Assembly (NCBI GenBank): GCA_000961595.1
Contig: LADO01000056.1
Coordinates: 23,466-87,465, forward strand
From: Peptococcaceae bacterium BRH_c4b
GTDB taxonomy: Bacteria > Bacillota > Desulfotomaculia > Desulfotomaculales > Desulfocucumaceae
DNA length: 64,000 bases
Direction: 5' to 3'
The position numbers were made by a program, and so were the translations under genes. Shown here piece after piece: positions 1 through 8,128 of the stretch. Below the pieces are notes generated by a model that ran no database searches, was not told where the DNA came from, and saw only the letters and a program-made list of their open reading frames with translations. Positions within the stretch are counted from its first letter, which is position 1. Each line of letters begins with the position of its first letter.

Positions 1-348
1 GACTGGGCGATGCCCGGGGTATACTGGTCCGGCTACATGGGAATACTCACGCCTTATAATGATGGTTCCTTCAAGCCTTCACAAACAGTCAGCCGGGCGG
101 AACTGGCGGTGGTTCTGGAGAAGCTGAGGCAGAAACTAAAAATAAATACCGAAAACGCGTCAAAATCCTTTCGGGATGTTTACAGCGTACCGCCCTGGGC
201 CAGAAGTTCCATAGAGAATATATATATGTCAGGTATATTAAAAGGAAAGCCGGACGAAATGCTGGCCCCCTTGGAGGGCGCTACCAGAGCGGAAACGATA
301 GTAGCGCTGGCAAGAATAATGGATGAATTTGAAAAGGGCGGGGGTTAA
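1..348 (+). CDS. SLH-domain protein, C-terminal end (partial)
   Basis: The reading frame is open at the left edge (Asp-Trp-Ala precede the first Met), so this is the last 115 residues of a longer protein. It shows one nearly complete S-layer-homology repeat (YWSGYMGILTPYNDGSFKP followed by a SRAELAVVLEKL helix). A second, weaker repeat follows (FRDVYSVPPWARSSIENIYMSG ... ATRAETIVALARIM). SLH repeats bind pyruvylated secondary cell-wall polymer and anchor exported proteins to the wall. The gene converges with the anti-sigma gene and their stop regions overlap by 4 bp. The catalytic or structural part lies outside the window, so its role beyond anchoring is unknown. Confidence 0.85.
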   Translation, partial: DWAMPGVYWSGYMGILTPYNDGSFKPSQTVSRAELAVVLEKLRQKLKINTENASKSFRDVYSVPPWARSSIENIYMSGILKGKPDEMLAPLEGATRAETIVALARIMDEFEKGGG

Positions 349-1388
349 TTCCCCTGGCCTTTTTCTATCCACAGTATTATTGTGTGTTTTGTAGCCTGTT
401 CCCGCCATTCCTGCAGCTGTTTGCTCAGGCTGTCAAACTCCGTCCGGTAGGATGCGTTTTCTGCCTGGGAGTTGTTTATCAGCGACGCCAGCTCTTGCTG
501 CCTGGCCAAAGCTTCTTTATACCTGTAGGTTATATCCTTGGCCTCATCTGATTTGTCTATTACCGGGCCTAAAGACATGAAGTAATTCATTAGTTCAGCG
601 CTTGCGGCTTCCGGTACTGTTATCGATGTTATGCTAACTTCCTTGCCACCAGTATTCTGAGCGGATATTATCTGTGATACCGCACCGCTCCCGTTCGTTT
701 TAGCGGCAGCCTTGGCGATGGTTCCTATGGGGTCATCGGAGGACAGTTTCAATAATGTGCTTTTAATTGTAATCTCATTGTCAAAGAGGGCAAATTCCTG
801 AGCAACTACAACCCGCGCCTCTGCTTTGGGATTGTCCGGCGCTGCGGTTTCCGGCACTGCAGCATCTGGTGCTACAGCATCGCTTTTACTGTCATTCGCT
901 GTGTCGGGCCTATTGTTCGCCGACGTATTTAAATGCGCCTCCGGCTCAGCATGCTTTTTATTGTTGTCGACCACGGCAGTTTGGGCAGTCCGGTTGCTTT
1001 TCATTACTATGTTATTGTTCTTTTTCTCCGGCATGAAATTATTGGCGATGCCTACTGATCCTGCGAATAATATAACCGCTGCTGCTGCAGCAATGGTCTT
1101 GTGCCAGGTTTTGATGAAGCCGTATTTCTCCGGTTTTTGCTCCGTTATTATCCTGTTCATTAGCTGTGCTGCAAAGCCTGGCGGGGGATCAGCCGAATAC
1201 GTGAAGCCTTGAAGCGAATGCGATATGGACTGCCAGGATTCCAGCTCTGTTTTACAAGGGGGGCAGCTTTGTATATGTTTCTCCAGTATATTTGCATCTT
1301 CGGGGGTAATTTCACCGTCCAGCCAGGGTGAAAATAGCTCCCTGACTTCAAAGCAGCTTTTATTTCCGACGGTGTATTTTCTTGTCAT
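345..1388 (-). CDS. Membrane anti-sigma factor with zinc-finger domain
   Basis: A 347-residue protein. The N-terminus carries an HC2-type putative zinc finger, His38-x3-Cys42-x2-Cys45, typical of ZAS anti-sigma factors that sequester ECF sigma factors. A single membrane segment follows at about residues 95-116 (Ala-rich, AAAAAVILFAGSVGIANNF). Next come a low-complexity Ala/Asp/Pro linker and an extracytoplasmic C-terminal domain ending in a coiled-coil-like stretch (ARQQELASLINNSQAENASY). The start codon overlaps the stop of the sigma gene by 4 bp (ATGA), the usual arrangement of a sigma/anti-sigma pair. I infer that the outer domain senses an envelope signal. The DUF4349-like look of the C-terminus is only a weak impression. 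Confidence 0.85.
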   Translation of the reverse strand: MTRKYTVGNKSCFEVRELFSPWLDGEITPEDANILEKHIQSCPPCKTELESWQSISHSLQGFTYSADPPPGFAAQLMNRIITEQKPEKYGFIKTWHKTIAAAAAVILFAGSVGIANNFMPEKKNNNIVMKSNRTAQTAVVDNNKKHAEPEAHLNTSANNRPDTANDSKSDAVAPDAAVPETAAPDNPKAEARVVVAQEFALFDNEITIKSTLLKLSSDDPIGTIAKAAAKTNGSGAVSQIISAQNTGGKEVSITSITVPEAASAELMNYFMSLGPVIDKSDEAKDITYRYKEALARQQELASLINNSQAENASYRTEFDSLSKQLQEWREQATKHTIILWIEKGQGN

Positions 1389-2017
1389 ATTTCCCCCCCC
1401 TTTCCGGCTTTTGTCATACCTGTCTGGAGTATCTTTTCCTTAAGCGCCTGCCTGGCCCGGTTCATTCTGGATTTCACCGTGCCCAGTGAACTCTGGGTAA
1501 TTTGGGCTATTTCCTCGTAGGAATAGCCTTCAATTTCGCGCAGCACCAATACCGCTTTGTGCTCCGGGGAGAGACTGTCAAGCGCCTGCTTAATGACATT
1601 CCTGTCTTCCTTTTCCTCTATCTCTTGTGAAGGGTCGGCGCTTTCGTCCAGTATCTCCCGGTTAATCTCACCTGTGTCCGTCTTTACCGGGTCATCGATA
1701 TAGAATATAGTAACCTTTGAATTCTTTTTTTTGTAATTGAGGTACATATTTACGGTTATCCTGTGCAGCCAGGTACCGAAATCAGCCTCCAGGCGAAATC
1801 CCTTTAAGGATCTAAAAGACTTTAAAAAAACTTCCTGTGCCAAATCCTCCGCGTCGCTCCGGTTGCCGGTAAGTTTCAGGCAGAGTCCTAAAACTTTGCT
1901 CTGGTATATATTTACCAGACTGCCGAAGGAATCTACCTCGCCTCTTTGAGAACGCATTATCAACTCTACTATATTATTACTCATAATTCTATTCGATATC
2001 TGATCCAAAGGATTCAC
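1385..2017 (-). CDS. ECF-type RNA polymerase sigma factor
   Basis: A sigma-70 family ECF factor of about 210 residues. Region 2 is clear (DAEDLAQEVFLKSFRSLKGF, then DFGTWLHRITVNMYLNY). Region 4 is a helix-turn-helix (LSPEHKAVLVLREIEGYSYEEIAQI, then GTVKSRMNRARQAL). No region 3 is present, as expected for ECF factors. The start is uncertain: the 210-aa frame begins at a GTG that directly abuts a GGAGGA ribosome site, while a TTG three codons later (2008) has better spacing and an ATG at 1984 has no ribosome site. A canonical ECF promoter lies just upstream, so autoregulation is likely. It resembles SigW/RpoE-type envelope-stress factors, but the exact subgroup cannot be assigned by eye. Confidence 0.95.
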   Translation of the reverse strand: MNPLDQISNRIMSNNIVELIMRSQRGEVDSFGSLVNIYQSKVLGLCLKLTGNRSDAEDLAQEVFLKSFRSLKGFRLEADFGTWLHRITVNMYLNYKKKNSKVTIFYIDDPVKTDTGEINREILDESADPSQEIEEKEDRNVIKQALDSLSPEHKAVLVLREIEGYSYEEIAQITQSSLGTVKSRMNRARQALKEKILQTGMTKAGKGGEI

Positions 2018-2051
2018 TCCTCCGGAGCCGGCTTATTCCCGCCGACACCGT

Positions 2052-2080
2052 TTAGACAAAAATAATACCGTGAAAGTTCC
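2052..2080 (-). promoter_or_regulatory. ECF-type promoter of the sigma/anti-sigma operon
   Basis: On the minus strand a -35 element GGAACTT (2080-2074) is separated by exactly 16 bp from a -10 element GTCTAA (2057-2052). This matches the classic ECF (RpoE/SigE-like) promoter form. It sits about 35 bp upstream of the sigma start, which implies self-activation. The same pair of elements faces the other way at 2195-2223. Confidence 0.75.
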
Positions 2081-2194
2081 ACCAGAGGAAACCCCACGGA
2101 CTAATATTTTATATATATTTCGTTGTAAAAGTTTTTTCTCCTTCGTATATTTTGTTGTTAATAAATAGTAAGTTGAAAAATTTTTATAAACCAT

Positions 2195-2223
2195 GGAACC
2201 TTAAACCTGTTCCGGTTGTCTAA
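2195..2223 (+). promoter_or_regulatory. ECF-type promoter of the large surface protein gene
   Basis: GGAACCT (2195-2201), a 16-bp spacer and GTCTAA (2218-2223) repeat the architecture of the sigma operon's own promoter with one -35 mismatch. Transcription would begin near 2230 and give a 5' untranslated region of about 257 nt before the TTG start at 2488. The link to the divergent sigma factor is inferred from this shared motif. Confidence 0.7.
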
Positions 2224-2230
2224 CTGAACA

Positions 2231-2487
2231 GGTAAAACGCAGAAAGATTCCCAGTGCAGGAAGGATATTGGCCTCTGGTGTAGAATTCACCACCTTGGCT
2301 ATATCCAACCAATCAGTTGGACGGCCCGGCTAAACGTATCCCAGACGCAGCACCAATCGCGGCCAAAACTCAGCAAATATTGTGAGATCTTGAAGGGGAG
2401 GGATGGTTAAACCGCCGGCGGCATACCGGATAAGCGGTACCCGTGGCAAAAAGCAAATTTTATTTAACTAATAAGGAGGAAAAATTC
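2231..2487 (+). promoter_or_regulatory. Long structured 5' leader of the surface-protein mRNA
   Basis: About 257 nt lie between the predicted transcription start and the start codon. They hold several short inverted repeats: GGATAT/ATATCC (2263-2268 with 2301-2306) enclosing GGTG/CACC; TCCAAC/GTTGGA (2304-2309 with 2316-2321); and TACCG/CGGTA with a GATAAG loop near 2423-2438. I could not match it to a known riboswitch consensus. Long stable leaders are common on S-layer gene transcripts, so mRNA stability is the default reading. A very strong ribosome site, AAGGAGG at 2473-2479, closes it. Confidence 0.4.
2403..2471 (+). CDS. Possible 22-codon leader peptide (uORF)
   Basis: An ATG at 2403 just after a purine-rich GAAGGGGAGGG stretch opens a 22-residue frame (MVKPPAAYRISG...KKQILFN). 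Its TAA at 2469-2471 sits immediately before the AAGGAGG ribosome site of the surface protein. That geometry could couple translation of the two frames. The ribosome site is close to the ATG, and nothing but position supports translation. Confidence 0.25.
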   Translation: MVKPPAAYRISGTRGKKQILFN

Positions 2488-4674
2488 TTGAAAAGAAGCA
2501 GAAAATTACTTTCTATTCTTCTGACACTATCTCTGTTGGCAGCCATGTTAGTTCCCATGGCTGTACCGGCTGCAGCGGCTTCTGATGATTCCGCGGCTCA
2601 GAATGTTCCAAGTGTTACCTCAGGCGACAACAAGGTTCTCGGCACCCTGCAACTGAAAGAAAGCGAAACAACTGTCGGCGCGTTGGCTAACAATGCCCAA
2701 ATTACAATTAACCTGCCGGATGGCGTTGAATTCAGCACCGCGCCAACAGCAGGAACCATTGCTAACTATATTAATACCACCGTTGGTGGTGCCGGTGGTC
2801 TTACATCGACTGCAACTCCCCTCTTCGGAACCGACCCCGCTATTGCTGGAAACCGCATTACGGCTGTGGCATTTGTTTCAGGTAGCGTCAAGCACCTGAC
2901 AGTACAAGTTACCACCGGCGGCACAGGAACCTACGCCTGGTTGGTATTCTACTTTGGCGCCGTTGCCGGCGGTACAGTTGACATTACCAGCGGCACCTCA
3001 GGCGATATCCTGGCGGAAGTTGAGAATACTTCCGGCGGTTTCGTTAATGCTAAACACATCATTGGTACCACAGCTTCTGGCGGTGGAACTGTTTCAGCCT
3101 TAAGCACACCTGACGTACAGGCTGACTCAACCACTGCGCTGGGACAAATTAAGATTAAAGAAACCGGAGCAGGTGCTCTTACTACTACTGACGGCAACAT
3201 TAAAATTAAACTGCCGAAAGATTGCGATTGGAACGTTCCTGGTACAGCTATTGCGTCTTTACCGACCGGCATGGTCGTTGGTGCGTTGACCGGTAACGGA
3301 ACCCGCACCCTGGAATTCCCGATAACCACCGCATCTACTACGGCAGGCAGCATCATTATTACTACCAACGTCGATATCGGTGCGGATGTTGAAGCTGGTG
3401 ACCTGAAAGTCACAGTTAGCGGCAACAAGTTAACAACAACCGAAATAACCATAGGTGAAGTCGGCGACTTAACACTGGACGCCGAGGTTGAAGGCGATGT
3501 GCCTACCGTTATAGCCGGACAGGCAGACCAGGATATTGCTGACTTTACCATCAAAGAAGGTGCGGCAGGTTCATTGGTCGCGGGCCGTACAATTAACGCT
3601 GAACTTCCCAACAATGTTGACTGGAACACAGTTCCCGGCGGCGACGGCCTGACCGTAACCGACACCACAGCTGGCGATGAAAAAGTAAGGTTTACCATTG
3701 CTGCAGCAACAGCAGCCCGTACAGATTTCGAGCAGGAGAACATGACCATTGATGTTCCTGAAAACTTCGTGGGAGATGTTGAAATTGAACTGTCCGGTAC
3801 TGCAGGGTTAGAGAAAAAGATTGTCGTTGCCAAAGCCATTGCACCTGTCAAGGCTGAGTCAACTCCTGTGGACCTTAAGCTCGGTACTTTAAGTCAAGCA
3901 GCCGGTGATATTATTATCACGGAAAATGCGGCTGGTGCGTTAATGGATGCAGCAGGAAACGAAACACTACAATTAAGCTGCCCGAATGGGATTTCCTTTG
4001 CTAAGCTTCCCACGATAGAAGTAACCTCTGGTGATCTTGAGCTTGATGCCGATACTCTTGACTTCGTAGCAGGTACCGATAAGGCCGATGTTTGCATCGA
4101 TGTGGATAATTCAAGTGATGTAGCATCTACCATTAAAGTTTCCGGTATAGTGTACAATATTGACCGTACAGTGCCGGAAGGACCAATTTCTTTGAATATC
4201 GGCGGAGATGGGCTGGATGCAGTAGGCGCTGTTAGCGATGAAGTTGTCTCAGTAAATAACGCCAACCTGATAACCTCTATTAATCTGGGTGACAAAGCTT
4301 CTGCTTCCTTTGTAATCGGTTCAGCTACTTATAATGCTAATGGCGTAGAAAAGACCATGGATGTTGCTCCGTATGTAAAAGACGGTCGTACCTTCCTGCC
4401 TGTTCGTTATGTAGCGGATGCGCTTGGCGTAACAGAAGATAACATTATTTGGGATGCGAATGCCCAAACTGTAACACTTCTTAAGGGCGATAAAGTTGCA
4501 CAAATGAAAATTGGCAGCAAAGCACTGTTGGTAAACGGCGTTACTATAAACATGGATGTCGCTGCTGAACTGAACAGTGGACGTACAATGTTACCCTTCC
4601 GCTTCATCGCTCAGGCACTGGGAGCGACAGTAGGTTGGGATGAAGCAACACAAACAGTGAGCATGGATCTGTAG
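2488..4674 (+). CDS. Secreted repeat surface protein with CuAO_N-type C-terminus
   Basis: I place the start at TTG 2488, not the in-frame upstream codon at 2443, because AAGGAGG lies 8 nt before it and the product then begins with an ideal signal peptide (LKRSRKLLSILLTLSLLAAM ... VPAAAA). The mature part of about 700 residues contains at least four related beta-rich repeats of about 100 residues. Each opens with a D/LGTL-x-IKE-type strand and contains a phrase like 'LPxxVDWNTVP'. The last 110 residues hold two copper-amine-oxidase-N/stalk-type motifs (VKDGRTFLPVRYVADALG and LNSGRTMLPFRFIAQALGA). No SLH repeat is present. It is probably an abundant S-layer-like protein, given its ECF promoter, long leader, strong ribosome site and terminator. 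Its exact role is unknown. Confidence 0.85.
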   Translation: MKRSRKLLSILLTLSLLAAMLVPMAVPAAAASDDSAAQNVPSVTSGDNKVLGTLQLKESETTVGALANNAQITINLPDGVEFSTAPTAGTIANYINTTVGGAGGLTSTATPLFGTDPAIAGNRITAVAFVSGSVKHLTVQVTTGGTGTYAWLVFYFGAVAGGTVDITSGTSGDILAEVENTSGGFVNAKHIIGTTASGGGTVSALSTPDVQADSTTALGQIKIKETGAGALTTTDGNIKIKLPKDCDWNVPGTAIASLPTGMVVGALTGNGTRTLEFPITTASTTAGSIIITTNVDIGADVEAGDLKVTVSGNKLTTTEITIGEVGDLTLDAEVEGDVPTVIAGQADQDIADFTIKEGAAGSLVAGRTINAELPNNVDWNTVPGGDGLTVTDTTAGDEKVRFTIAAATAARTDFEQENMTIDVPENFVGDVEIELSGTAGLEKKIVVAKAIAPVKAESTPVDLKLGTLSQAAGDIIITENAAGALMDAAGNETLQLSCPNGISFAKLPTIEVTSGDLELDADTLDFVAGTDKADVCIDVDNSSDVASTIKVSGIVYNIDRTVPEGPISLNIGGDGLDAVGAVSDEVVSVNNANLITSINLGDKASASFVIGSATYNANGVEKTMDVAPYVKDGRTFLPVRYVADALGVTEDNIIWDANAQTVTLLKGDKVAQMKIGSKALLVNGVTINMDVAAELNSGRTMLPFRFIAQALGATVGWDEATQTVSMDL

Positions 4675-4686
4675 TATTACCTCTTG

Positions 4687-4718
4687 AAGAGACCTCCCCT
4701 ATGGGAGGTCTCTTTTAT
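4687..4718 (+). terminator. Rho-independent terminator
   Basis: A 12-bp perfect stem (AAGAGACCTCCC / GGGAGGTCTCTT) with a CTAT loop is followed by TTTATT. It lies 12 bp after the surface-protein stop. Confidence 0.9.
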
Positions 4719-4732
4719 TAATGTCGTATACC

Positions 4733-4761
4733 TTGACAGCAGGTATTTTTGGTGGTATATA
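4733..4761 (+). promoter_or_regulatory. SigA-type promoter of the TolC-like gene
   Basis: TTGACA (4733-4738), a 17-bp spacer and TATATA (4756-4761) lie about 50 bp before the likely TTG start. This separates the gene from the ECF-driven transcript upstream. Confidence 0.75.
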
Positions 4762-4810
4762 TTAAATATGTTAAATAATTAACCAACTCAAATGATTGGG
4801 AGTGGGGGCC

Positions 4811-5926
4811 TTGAGGAAACCTTTTATCTATATTATTTCTTTATTTTTAATTGTTTGTTTCATGAATTCGTCAGCTCTGGCTGACGAGCAGAATACTGCA
4901 AGGTTTACTCTAAACGAGGTTATTACAAAGGTTTTAGAAAACAGTAAAGATGTTAAAAAGGCAAAGCTCGCAATAGATAAGGCTGAAGAACAGCGTGATA
5001 ATAATGCAGATTTAGTATCCTATGTACCGACAACAGGTTCTAACTCGCCAGAGGAGGAACATACATGGTATAATTTGTTATCTTCTGATATGACATGGGA
5101 ATTGAGTAAAAAATCATATGCTGCAGAAGAGGATAAGCAGGTTTTAAATGCCTGTAAAATGTATTGGGATGTTCAGAATGCACTGGAAAAATTAAACGCT
5201 AAAAAGTTGGGTCTTTCATATTCAAAACTATATTTACAACGCGTTCAGGCAATGAACAGACTTGGTATGATTCCATCGGATGTCTCGCAAGGGACTTCGC
5301 CGCAGCAGGCTATAACGGATGCAGAAAGGCTTGTAGAAAAAGCGGAGTCGGATTTAACTGCATCGGAAAATGAGGTAAATTCTGCTTATGACGCTTTGAA
5401 CCAGGCCATTGGTTTTTCGGTTGAGGAACGGCCGCTACTAATCGATGAAATTAAATTTGAACCTCTTGAAATAGATAATTTAGAAGTAGAAGTCCAAAGG
5501 GCTATTGAATTAAACCCAAACATATGGCAGTTGGACGAAAGCGTTAAGCTTGCCAAATACTCATATGATATGTTGTATGCCTCTGGGATATATACACCTT
5601 ATAAAATTAGGCAAATAAATAAAAATGAGGCTGAACTTAATTCTGCAACTGCTAAGGATGCCGCTCGATTGGCTACTCGTGCGCTATATTATGCAGTAAT
5701 AAATTTGGAAGACGGCTATAATGCAGCTGATAAGTCAGTAACTGGGGCGGCTGAGTCTCTAAGGGTATCACAGTTATTATATGATCTGGGCATGATAACT
5801 CGTGAGCAGCTTTTGAATAAAGAATCATTATTGGCAGAAGCAAAACTGGCTAGATTAAATATTGTTGCAGAACACTCCTATATGAAATTGGCATTTCAAA
5901 AACCGTGGGCTGTATCTGCTAACTAA
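4811..5926 (+). CDS. TolC/outer-membrane-efflux-like secreted coiled-coil protein
   Basis: The likely start is TTG 4811, after a GGGAGTGGGGG ribosome site, giving 371 residues. A signal peptide follows (LRKPFIYIISLFLIVCFMNS). The mature protein is almost all alpha-helical. It has two related halves, each with a TolC-type opening (FTLNEVITKVLENSKDVKKAK; later VEVQRAIELNPNIWQLDESV) and a long helical hairpin (ENEVNSAYDALNQAIG; AESLRVSQLLYDLGMITREQ). That is the pattern of outer-membrane efflux proteins. It lacks a clear beta-barrel insertion in each half and is shorter than TolC (about 430-490 residues). In a monoderm firmicute it may work as a wall-spanning helical protein. The function is unknown. 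It stands alone, with its own promoter. Confidence 0.65.
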   Translation: MRKPFIYIISLFLIVCFMNSSALADEQNTARFTLNEVITKVLENSKDVKKAKLAIDKAEEQRDNNADLVSYVPTTGSNSPEEEHTWYNLLSSDMTWELSKKSYAAEEDKQVLNACKMYWDVQNALEKLNAKKLGLSYSKLYLQRVQAMNRLGMIPSDVSQGTSPQQAITDAERLVEKAESDLTASENEVNSAYDALNQAIGFSVEERPLLIDEIKFEPLEIDNLEVEVQRAIELNPNIWQLDESVKLAKYSYDMLYASGIYTPYKIRQINKNEAELNSATAKDAARLATRALYYAVINLEDGYNAADKSVTGAAESLRVSQLLYDLGMITREQLLNKESLLAEAKLARLNIVAEHSYMKLAFQKPWAVSAN

Positions 5927-6010
5927 TAAGCGCTTGATTGTGGTGCCAGGCACCTAACGGAAAAGGCAGCGAATATATTTATGGTGCCTAACGGGGTCTC
6001 GTTATGGAGC

Positions 6011-6049
6011 AAAAAAATAAGCGCCTCATGATGAGGCGCTTATTTTTTT
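6011..6049. terminator. Bidirectional terminator between convergent genes
   Basis: An 18-bp stem centred at 6030 (core AAGCGCCTCA / TGAGGCGCTT, loop TGA) is flanked by an A-run on the left and a T-run on the right. It can therefore end both the TolC-like gene (plus) and the SLH gene (minus). Confidence 0.9.
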
Positions 6050-6053
6050 TAAA

Positions 6054-7559
6054 CTAAATCTTCAGGTTGTTAAGAACTCTAACAATCATAGTCGAGGATT
6101 CTGCACGGGTAGCATTGCTGTTGGGCATATAGACGTTGCCAGGCATTCCCTTGATGATGCCTTCGGCCACTGCAGTAGCTATGGCACCCTTTGCCCAAGC
6201 AGGAGCAGTAGAAGCATCAGCAAATGTCAGTGCATTCGAGGATGCTGGTTTGCCCAGAGCTTTTACTACCATGGCAGCGATTTCGGAGCGGGTAATCAGA
6301 CGATCTCCACCAAAAGTACCATCGGTGTAGCCATTGATTACTCCCTTGGCAACTGCTGCCCCAACAGATCCTTTAGCCCAGGCTGGAATGTTGCTGCTGT
6401 CGGCAAATTTATCAGCCGCAGCGGAATTGGCGCTCCAGGCCATGGCTTTGGCCAGGATGGTAGCAAATTCATTGCGTGTTATCTTGTTATCCGGCTTAAA
6501 TGTTTTGTCAGCATAGCCGCCAATGGCCATCATACCTACCAGCCTCTTAATGTCGGCAGCCGCCCAATGGGAAGCCAAGTCGCTAAGAACGGGCAGTTTT
6601 GTATTAGCCATAACGGCAAATTTAGTAAAGTGGTTTACGTTAGCGGTCACTTTACCGGTGGTTGTGTCAACATTGCCGCCTACAAATACCCAGCCCTGGC
6701 GGGTTTCATTGTAGTAGTACAGGCCAATCTGATCGGCGGGTACATCGGTAAAAGCTGTAGTGTCAAAAGCAAAAGTCAGCGCTACATTTCCGGTTAATTG
6801 CGCGCCGGTAAGTGTAACTTCAAATACCTTGCTGCCTATTTGCAGTACGACAGTACCTGCGGTTGCAGCCGGCACCTCTCCGCTGGGTACTTCTGTAATG
6901 CTAACAGTACCTTCGCCGGTAACAGCGCCAGCCGGCAATGTTACGGATACTGTACCGTCGGCCGTTGCTACGGTTGCGGATGTACCTCCACTAATGGACG
7001 CGCTTACAGGTGCTGTGGGCGCTGTCGGATAGGTTGGTGTAACTGGTGTAACTGGTGTAGTAGTCGAGCTGCCGCTACTGCTGCCACTGCTGCTTGACGT
7101 TATGTCGAAATATGCAGAATAGACTACTGAGTTAACGGTGGCGACACCGAAATAATAATCACTTCCAGCAGCAGGGTTTGTAAGGCCGTAAACTTTCACC
7201 GCTACCGAACTTCCAGCTGGTACATTATTGATGGCAGCCGTACTTGCTTGGTAGACAGCTGAGCTTACAGCACCGTTTACATAAACTGCATTGGTTAGGG
7301 TTCCAGTTCCGGCAGGGAATAATGCAACTGTTCCACCTGCGCTGTTATAGAGCGTTAGATAAACGATGGAAGGTGCGCTGTTATCAAAATAAACAGTATA
7401 GTTACATGATGCATTTGCCTGGTAAGTTGACAAACTTACGCTGCCATTCGAAACAGCGGCTAACGCTAGTCCCGGCATGACCATTGTCAGGACGAATGCC
7501 AGGATAATGAGCAGAGACAGTTTTTTCTTCCCCTGGTTTGTTAACAAAATACCTTTCAC
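6054..7559 (-). CDS. Surface protein with three C-terminal SLH repeats
   Basis: A 501-residue exported protein. It starts at GTG 7559 with an AAAGGAAAGGA ribosome site, then a signal peptide (KKLSLLIILAFVLTMVMPG). A beta-rich N-terminal domain (about 35-165) is followed by a Ser/Thr/Pro linker (SSSSGSSSGSSTTTPVTP). Next is a ZU5/PAGAV-like domain (VTLPAGAVTGEGTVSI ... VNHFTKFAVMA), then three SLH repeats (about 325-378, 385-440, 446-500; e.g. DLASHWAAADIKRLVGMMAI). The NHFTKFAV module and SLH trio closely resemble the broken protease-SLH gene at 43.9-46.6 kb. It is anchored to the cell wall through the SLH trio; the function of the N-terminal domain is unknown. Confidence 0.9.
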   Translation of the reverse strand: MKGILLTNQGKKKLSLLIILAFVLTMVMPGLALAAVSNGSVSLSTYQANASCNYTVYFDNSAPSIVYLTLYNSAGGTVALFPAGTGTLTNAVYVNGAVSSAVYQASTAAINNVPAGSSVAVKVYGLTNPAAGSDYYFGVATVNSVVYSAYFDITSSSSGSSSGSSTTTPVTPVTPTYPTAPTAPVSASISGGTSATVATADGTVSVTLPAGAVTGEGTVSITEVPSGEVPAATAGTVVLQIGSKVFEVTLTGAQLTGNVALTFAFDTTAFTDVPADQIGLYYYNETRQGWVFVGGNVDTTTGKVTANVNHFTKFAVMANTKLPVLSDLASHWAAADIKRLVGMMAIGGYADKTFKPDNKITRNEFATILAKAMAWSANSAAADKFADSSNIPAWAKGSVGAAVAKGVINGYTDGTFGGDRLITRSEIAAMVVKALGKPASSNALTFADASTAPAWAKGAIATAVAEGIIKGMPGNVYMPNSNATRAESSTMIVRVLNNLKI

Positions 7560-8128
7560 TCCTTTCCTTTATTATATGATAATGTGTTTCAACTATCTGA
7601 ATAGCTGTCATATCCCCCCCTTTTTTGTTAGCCTAATACTAATTACTGAAACCCGGACTACTATTGGGTTGCCAGTAATTAATTCTAAAAATTAAATTTA
7701 AAATTAGGAATAAAAATATAAGCAGTGAATGCTTTTACCATAATTTCTATAAAAAATATGAAAATCCTGCATAAAAAACAATATTTTTCTTTGTCAAAGG
7801 AAGTATATGTCACATTAACGTATGAAGGCACCCAGGAGGCTGTCGTAAAAACACTTTATTTACAGTATGACGCACAACATATAGTTACTGAATGATGTTG
7901 CCCGGTCTGTATATGGAATATTTCTTACAATCATTTATAACTGTGACCCGCAGGGCCATGAAAGTTCAAATGGAAAATTTTAACTGGCAATACCTGATGC
8001 TTAAGGCAGGAAAAGGGGAAGAAAAAAAAGGAAATTTTACAACGCAAAATGTGTTACAATATGCAGGAATTTGTATCAGAACCATAGAAATACTTTTTGT
8101 CTTTTGAATATTTAGGAGTATAAAGTTA
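7560..8128. other. Divergent intergenic region, no gene seen
   Basis: An AT-rich 569-bp stretch between the SLH gene (minus) and the glycan cluster (plus). It must carry promoters for both sides, but I see no convincing -35/-10 pair. A 71-codon frame at 7892-8107 has no ribosome site or family look. The ribosome site of the next gene is AGGAG at 8112-8116. Confidence 0.5.

Noticed and set aside
2205..2233. 8-bp inverted repeat ACCTGTTC/GAACAGGT as an RNA hairpin of the leader
   Set aside because: It overlaps the predicted ECF promoter spacer and -10 and lies at or before the transcription start, so most of it would not be in the RNA. A regulator-binding role remains possible.
2231..2487. Known riboswitch in the surface-protein leader
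   Set aside because: I compared it by eye with c-di-GMP-I, cobalamin, ydaO and similar consensus elements and found none of their invariant blocks.
2949..3851. 300-codon open frame on the minus strand
   Set aside because: It is antisense to the surface-protein repeats; their regular codon pattern keeps the opposite strand open. No ribosome site or family features.
5941..5995. GGTGCCAGGCACC palindrome and a nearby GGTGCCTAACGG echo as a mobile element
   Set aside because: Two short partial matches only; could be REP-like debris but nothing else supports an element.
6798..7097. Cysteine-rich 99-codon frame
   Set aside because: Antisense to the SLH gene; the cysteines arise from complement of Ala/Thr-rich codons. 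No ribosome site.
7892..8107. 71-codon frame before the glycan cluster
   Set aside because: No ribosome site, odd composition and no recognisable features.
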